A DNA stretch of 15,420 bases from Rickettsiella sp. GTDB lineage: Bacteria; Pseudomonadota; Gammaproteobacteria; Diplorickettsiales; Diplorickettsiaceae. A model generated the notes under the pieces. It was given only the letters and a program-made list of their open reading frames with translations, had not been told where the DNA came from and did no database searches. The stretch is from NCBI GenBank assembly GCA_031119195.1, contig JAVHYG010000022.1, positions 469-15,888 on the forward strand. The letters run 5' to 3'. Below are positions 12,501-15,420 of the stretch, piece after piece (positions within the stretch are counted from its first letter, which is position 1; each line of letters begins with the position of its first letter). A program made the position numbers and the translations under genes.

Positions 12501-15420
12501 CTTATATTCTTCAATTTCATTGATGAGATTATAAGCAAAAAGAAGAACCGTTCCTCTCGCCACAAAGGGCGACGCTGTTTTCATCGCTTGACCTAAAAAG
12601 TGACTTTTCGCAGCAATCAGTACTTCTTTATCTAAAAAAATTTTAAGTACAGACTTATTTTCTAACGCTAAATCTTTAGTAAACGTAAAGCTATTGTCTG
12701 CCAATAAACTGCCCTGAGTTAGCAATTTGTTGGAAATTTTTCCTAAAAAGATACTACCACCGATTAAACTGAAATCAATCGCCACGGTATTAAATTCACC
12801 TTGGAGCAAGGCCGACAATATATCTTTAGTCAAAAGCCCAGAGCTGATCCAATCAGATAAACGCACAACGTTTTTTAAATGTGTGTCTATTACGAGTTTA
12901 TCTGTTTCTTCATCATGTCTTCTATCTGTTTCTGATAAATGACAGAGTTGATTAACACTACGCTTTTTTAAAGGGTGTGCTACACAGAGCAGATATTCTT
13001 TCTTATCTTTAAATAGCTTTTCTCTTAATGAATATATAAGTTCTATGGCAAATCTTTGCTGCTCTCTTATGTGAGGTGGAACAGGCAAATAGGTTAATAG
13101 TCTAAAATAAGGGTTCTGCGGGTAATATCTACGTTCCAAAATATATTTAATATTTTCTTTTGACAGCGCACCTTCCGCTAGCTTTTTCTCAATATAAAAT
13201 AATGTCTGCGATAAAAAAAGAAGCGAAGGAATTTTGGAATAATAGATTAATGCCTCACCTAAAAATTTAAGATATTTTTCTTTTAAAAATTTGATATAAG
13301 CCAAATCAAGAAAATAAAGCCAATATTTGGTATCATGATAGGGTAGAATACGAAAAAGTTCTCTGGAGGTAAAGTCAATCTTCAATATTGACCTTAGCTC
13401 CGCGTGCTCTGTCATGTATAACAAAAAATGTAAATAATGAAATCGATTCTCTACATCCCCTTCATAATCCATAACAAGCTTTTCGGTTTTCCGCACAATC
13501 TCGCGAAGTTTATTAGGGTCCATTTCCAGATTAATGCGTACAACCTGTTGAACCAAACGATGAATCGTCGATTTGTCCCGCTGGCTCCCTGCACTGATCA
13601 TAGAGTAACTTTTAAGAAGATGTAGCGCTGAGGCTAGATCTAAATTCACATTTTCCAACTTAAGAAAAAGCGTATTTGAAATATTGTCTGGAGATAAGTA
13701 GGCCATAATATTCAAAATTTCTAATGCGCTTTCACCTAAAGGATCACTTTGAATTTTATCGAGAGTGACTTGCCATGTGGTAAAAACACTTTTTGCGTAA
13801 GGATCGTTGGTATAACTCGGAAAATCAAAACTCAATAATTGACTTGTTTTTTGTTTCCAAAGTTCAATATAATCATGAATATTAAAGCCAGCATTGATAT
13901 TTTTTTGCAAATTAATATAGGCTAATGCCTGCTGTAATGCGAGAGGTAATCCATGTAATAATGTTGCTAATTCCTTTATTTTTAAGTCCTGTGAATTATC
14001 CACTATATTCAATTCTTTTTTAACTAGAACCATAGATTCTTCTTCGCTAAAAACATCCAAAGAGATAACTGAAGCCACATTTTGCCAATGGCTATACCGT
14101 GAAGTGATTAATAAACTTGGTTTATTGCCTGGCATAGATCTCGGTAAAAAACGTTCTATTTCCCTATAGTTTTCTACATTATCGAAAATAAATAAACTTT
14201 TTCCATCCGAAAAATAGGCATATATTGCTTGCGCTATTTCTTCTGTATTTTTTTCCAGATCGTATCTATCTTTGGTTGCAAGTTGCAGTCGAGTCGCTAA
14301 GGTCTTAAACGAATAAATTAAATTTTCCTGTGTTTCAGCGTTGATCCACAGTACATTATTATCATAATCAGTCGCATGAAGTTGCGCATATCGCAAAACA
14401 AGTTGTGTTTTACCGATTCCGCCTAGACCGCTAACCGAAGCTTGTGAACCGCTTCCGGGTAAGCTTATATCTGGTGTATCCAAGGATAAGCTGGATAAAG
14501 CACTCGTTATCGCCGTTGTCCTTCCTGCCAATAAGGTACTATGTAATTCATTTAGTATTTGGTCTCTCCCTACAAAATTGGCTACTGGATCCCTTAAATC
14601 AAAAAAGATACTCTTTTTTTCAAGGTTTGAGATAAGCTCTCTATCCGATATTCTACTCACTCTATTTTCTATTTTATTTAAAATAGCTTGCGCTTTTTGT
14701 CTTATTTCTGTCCCTGAACTATATCGATGATTTCTTGAATCACTTTGAAAAGTAGTTTCTGACACAAACGATTGCTGTTCGACGTAATTATCCCTTATAT
14801 CTCGCCTTAACTCACCATTTTCTTCTTGTTCCCATTCAAAAAGTTGGCGATAACCATATAGAGCACTTTGCTGTTGATCTATTAATTTATAAAATTTTTT
14901 TGCTCCATCAACCACGCTTACCACTCCCACTTTTTCATATAAATTAGCGGTGTTAATACTCTTTCCCTTATCATCTTGCACCGTGTTCCCTGAAATTCTA
15001 AGCCTTACTTTTTTAACATTGGGATCAAAAAACTTTTCAGATGGACCTAACAATAGGCTTTTTTGTATAAGTTCTTTTGAAATAAGCTGATTTTCCCCGT
15101 ATTTAGTCAAATAATTAAGTACTCGACCGACAGCATCTTCAGCCAATTTTTCCATAGCAACTTTATCACCCGCTTTATCGGTAATTTGTACAAATTGACT
15201 CTCAAAGTTTTGGAAAATACTTACAGCAGCTTCAGCTAAAATGGGACTTAACTCCCCAGAAGGAACTAAAGAAAAAATTCGCGTGATTTTTTGTGCATTT
15301 GCTTTTGGCAAATAATACTTAGCACTAAGCATTCTTATTGATGCAACCAATGATGGAATTGACCCTACGATACTTTGGGAAATACCAACACCTAATAACG
15401 CTCCAGTCAAACCTGTTTTC
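9561..15420 (-). CDS. Giant modular toxin-like protein B: NB-ARC (STAND) ATPase fused to pore-like and RTX-like chassis (5' end beyond window)
   Basis: The frame is open from the right edge (15419) to TAG at 9561-9563. An in-frame TTG lies at 15410, but the coding frame (K-T-G before it) continues upstream, so the true start is outside. Residues are counted from 15410. Order: a hydrophobic, helical N-terminal part; V-G-R-D at 280-283, typical just before an NB-ARC; the NB-ARC core, with P-loop G-L-G-G-I-G-K-T 328-335, Walker B L-F-I-F-D-N-V 406-412, I-T-S-R 435-438, G-L-P-L-A-L 487-492 and I-H-R-L-V-Q 616-621 (an MHD-like His); helical segments to about 800; L-K-K-R-S 814-818; the hydrophobic pore-like segment 862-1030; the RTX-like beta region; S-K-R-S 1768-1771; and a 178-residue tail. 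STAND ATPases switch on by nucleotide exchange and oligomerise; fused to a toxin chassis they could sense a host signal. That role is inference. No signal peptide can be judged. Confidence 0.93.
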   Translation of the reverse strand, partial: KTGLTGALLGVGISQSIVGSIPSLVASIRMLSAKYYLPKANAQKITRIFSLVPSGELSPILAEAAVSIFQNFESQFVQITDKAGDKVAMEKLAEDAVGRVLNYLTKYGENQLISKELIQKSLLLGPSEKFFDPNVKKVRLRISGNTVQDDKGKSINTANLYEKVGVVSVVDGAKKFYKLIDQQQSALYGYRQLFEWEQEENGELRRDIRDNYVEQQSFVSETTFQSDSRNHRYSSGTEIRQKAQAILNKIENRVSRISDRELISNLEKKSIFFDLRDPVANFVGRDQILNELHSTLLAGRTTAITSALSSLSLDTPDISLPGSGSQASVSGLGGIGKTQLVLRYAQLHATDYDNNVLWINAETQENLIYSFKTLATRLQLATKDRYDLEKNTEEIAQAIYAYFSDGKSLFIFDNVENYREIERFLPRSMPGNKPSLLITSRYSHWQNVASVISLDVFSEEESMVLVKKELNIVDNSQDLKIKELATLLHGLPLALQQALAYINLQKNINAGFNIHDYIELWKQKTSQLLSFDFPSYTNDPYAKSVFTTWQVTLDKIQSDPLGESALEILNIMAYLSPDNISNTLFLKLENVNLDLASALHLLKSYSMISAGSQRDKSTIHRLVQQVVRINLEMDPNKLREIVRKTEKLVMDYEGDVENRFHYLHFLLYMTEHAELRSILKIDFTSRELFRILPYHDTKYWLYFLDLAYIKFLKEKYLKFLGEALIYYSKIPSLLFLSQTLFYIEKKLAEGALSKENIKYILERRYYPQNPYFRLLTYLPVPPHIREQQRFAIELIYSLREKLFKDKKEYLLCVAHPLKKRSVNQLCHLSETDRRHDEETDKLVIDTHLKNVVRLSDWISSGLLTKDILSALLQGEFNTVAIDFSLIGGSIFLGKISNKLLTQGSLLADNSFTFTKDLALENKSVLKIFLDKEVLIAAKSHFLGQAMKTASPFVARGTVLLFAYNLINEIEEYKEGNKLLLPEIIADGVIVGIEGVEAGIEASEFLGFIAGVSEFTGPIGAGAVALVWFGMESYHAKKQLEVIETQVHLGLVEKLKQSLRAFFHFAPSEYLEVKAANNQLLEKALSFLKNHTEIKRYIFPAFSSLDALYEKNEVFLEQKRKFIVSDSMPDNPQEGGLFCLSGDTSDSITHWLESETNMYLCKNAIGLEYSVNRTANITFANLKEGDDEMLISFDSPTLFLVEAGNKKYKGGDNGNLFILQGGSITGLVQGGNGTDTILLNDFSSQGDYVLHDSRGFLCGKNNRDDLYNQLYCQTDALEVKDIEQIYGKKDTMDIFYVSEYTDFIDGYGGKNKDFPDYFYITPTSNKNPKLVLRNNTQVLSFLDSGVNSISYRVPALGGGEARVRFSFTETTQHQFFFDFSLTEIQTITVVNAIIRFDLALRTAKNFSKEIFSITISDPYPNTNRGLGNNITVVPQQACYFFQGIEIKLLNKDHIYAREYDNKDNRKIDERINSFIKLAQRLGKTLSIQLMDYKSVFVGQKKYEVFYTNDDTENYLVGNVIGNSNDNEDENIYVVSAANATFPLPKIVIYDSVHENLGDFEMLTDTLDLRKVVVKANQLWPNCTITPHVSHRGHDLIIKVAAETPYLQLTSIILKNALLDNWYQKLNVILDTIPRSIKTNNGTWRLETIPLTFDSDKEIIVLTHQNVETNAEIFVLKKIGNYLFFRDKTNLIITNLFSDPYDRCTIVCKQYYANQMMQKKILSATFNFFDQSLEMQQHLTEINNATQFSEVYERNITGFPLDRLDVASNHSLSKRSIDAALAHKFQTSAANSAPRTLSPVQYVFNWLKESSIAFSATIKQFCAEFFQKKEYFTTTEDQFPEKKENATLSQHFIHQELDKKSFLFDEYTTLDSHQKNNNKLNKSTFTQVTAQFDLNGTLMLSHLIAQSFFNKKATNTATSTKKTVNSEHFKPSKIAENALINHAEVYQRFNISNI
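10071..12827 (-). repeat. Paralogous C-terminal chassis, copy in protein B
   Basis: This encodes residues about 862-1780 of protein B (numbered from the codon at 15408-15410) and is the counterpart of 119-2953 in protein A. It starts with a hydrophobic, glycine-rich stretch of alternating small residues (about 984-1026). F-L-K-N-H-T-E-I follows at 1083-1090, then the RTX-like turns G-G-D-N-G-N-L-F-I-L (1206-1215) and G-G-N-G-T-D-T-I-L-L (1226-1235). A second similar unit around 1512-1566 ends in D-T-L-D-L-R. The stretch up to the S-K-R-S at 1768-1771 is predicted beta-rich. The hydrophobic part resembles the membrane-inserting region of large clostridial-type toxins; that assignment is by general resemblance only. 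Confidence 0.88.
13536..14588 (-). other. NB-ARC (STAND AP-ATPase) module within protein B
   Basis: This encodes residues about 275-625 of protein B. All diagnostic motifs of the NB-ARC class are present in order and look intact: the leading V-G-R-D, the P-loop with K334 and T335, N-x3-W-I-N-A around 352-359, Walker B with D410, the T-S-R sensor at 436-438, the G-L-P-L-A-L winged-helix lead-in, and a Leu-rich stretch ending in I-H-R-L-V-Q. The class includes plant NLR and animal Apaf-1 proteins as well as bacterial regulators. Intact motifs argue for active nucleotide binding. Confidence 0.9.

Noticed and set aside
12331..12534. A plus-strand ORF rich in Pro, Ala, Thr and Ser
   Set aside because: It is the antisense shadow of the glycine/alanine-rich hydrophobic segment of protein B, which fully explains its composition.
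15408..15410. TTG as the start codon of protein B
   Set aside because: The frame continues upstream to the window edge without a stop and there is no room to see a ribosome binding site, so the true start is outside.

Overview
The window is AT-rich and every supportable gene lies on the minus strand. Two very large modular proteins (at least 2139 and at least 1952 residues) occupy about 80% of it. Ankyrin, TPR and NB-ARC modules, pore-like and RTX-like regions, and a decayed sensor kinase suggest a host-associated gammaproteobacterium of the Rickettsiella/Diplorickettsia/Coxiella kind. That placement is inference; there is no rRNA or core marker gene here to confirm it.

Layout in transcription order (right to left): (i) >15420-9561, giant protein B, open at its 5' end, with an NB-ARC/STAND ATPase module, helical segments and a long toxin-like C-terminal half; (ii) a 354-bp gap with nothing recognisable except the next ribosome binding site; (iii) 9206-8496, a small secreted cysteine-rich protein of unknown function; (iv) about 8354-8112, the decayed remains of a histidine kinase ATPase domain; (v) 8037-7105, an APH-family small-molecule phosphotransferase with a possible own promoter; (vi) 7003-6875, a 42-codon ORF with a good Shine-Dalgarno; (vii) 6480-6439, a 15-bp perfect hairpin plus T-run directly in front of (viii) 6418-<1, giant protein A, open at its 3' end.

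Proteins A and B share a homologous C-terminal half of about 950-1100 residues. It holds a hydrophobic, glycine-rich segment resembling the translocation/pore region of large toxins, then a beta-rich region with RTX-like GGxGxD turns, then a basic cleavage-type site and a tail. Their N-terminal halves are unrelated: ankyrin plus TPR plus an enzyme-like domain in A, NB-ARC plus helical segments in B. In both, a Lys-Lys-Arg site followed by [TS]-x3/4-C-x0/1-L-S lies near the join. This looks like a shared delivery chassis carrying interchangeable front ends.

The most notable find is in protein A at about residues 745-945. This segment resembles eukaryotic protein N-terminal asparagine amidohydrolase (NTAN1) and the CheD deamidase fold. 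It has a Q-R-E motif, a Thr-x5-Cys-x16-His triad at T764/C770/H787, a strand ending in T-G-G, a late R-A-A-R and an R-V-D-F. If correct, protein A is a candidate toxin that could deamidate host proteins or feed them into the Arg/N-degron pathway. This rests on motif recognition by eye and needs profile and structure searches.
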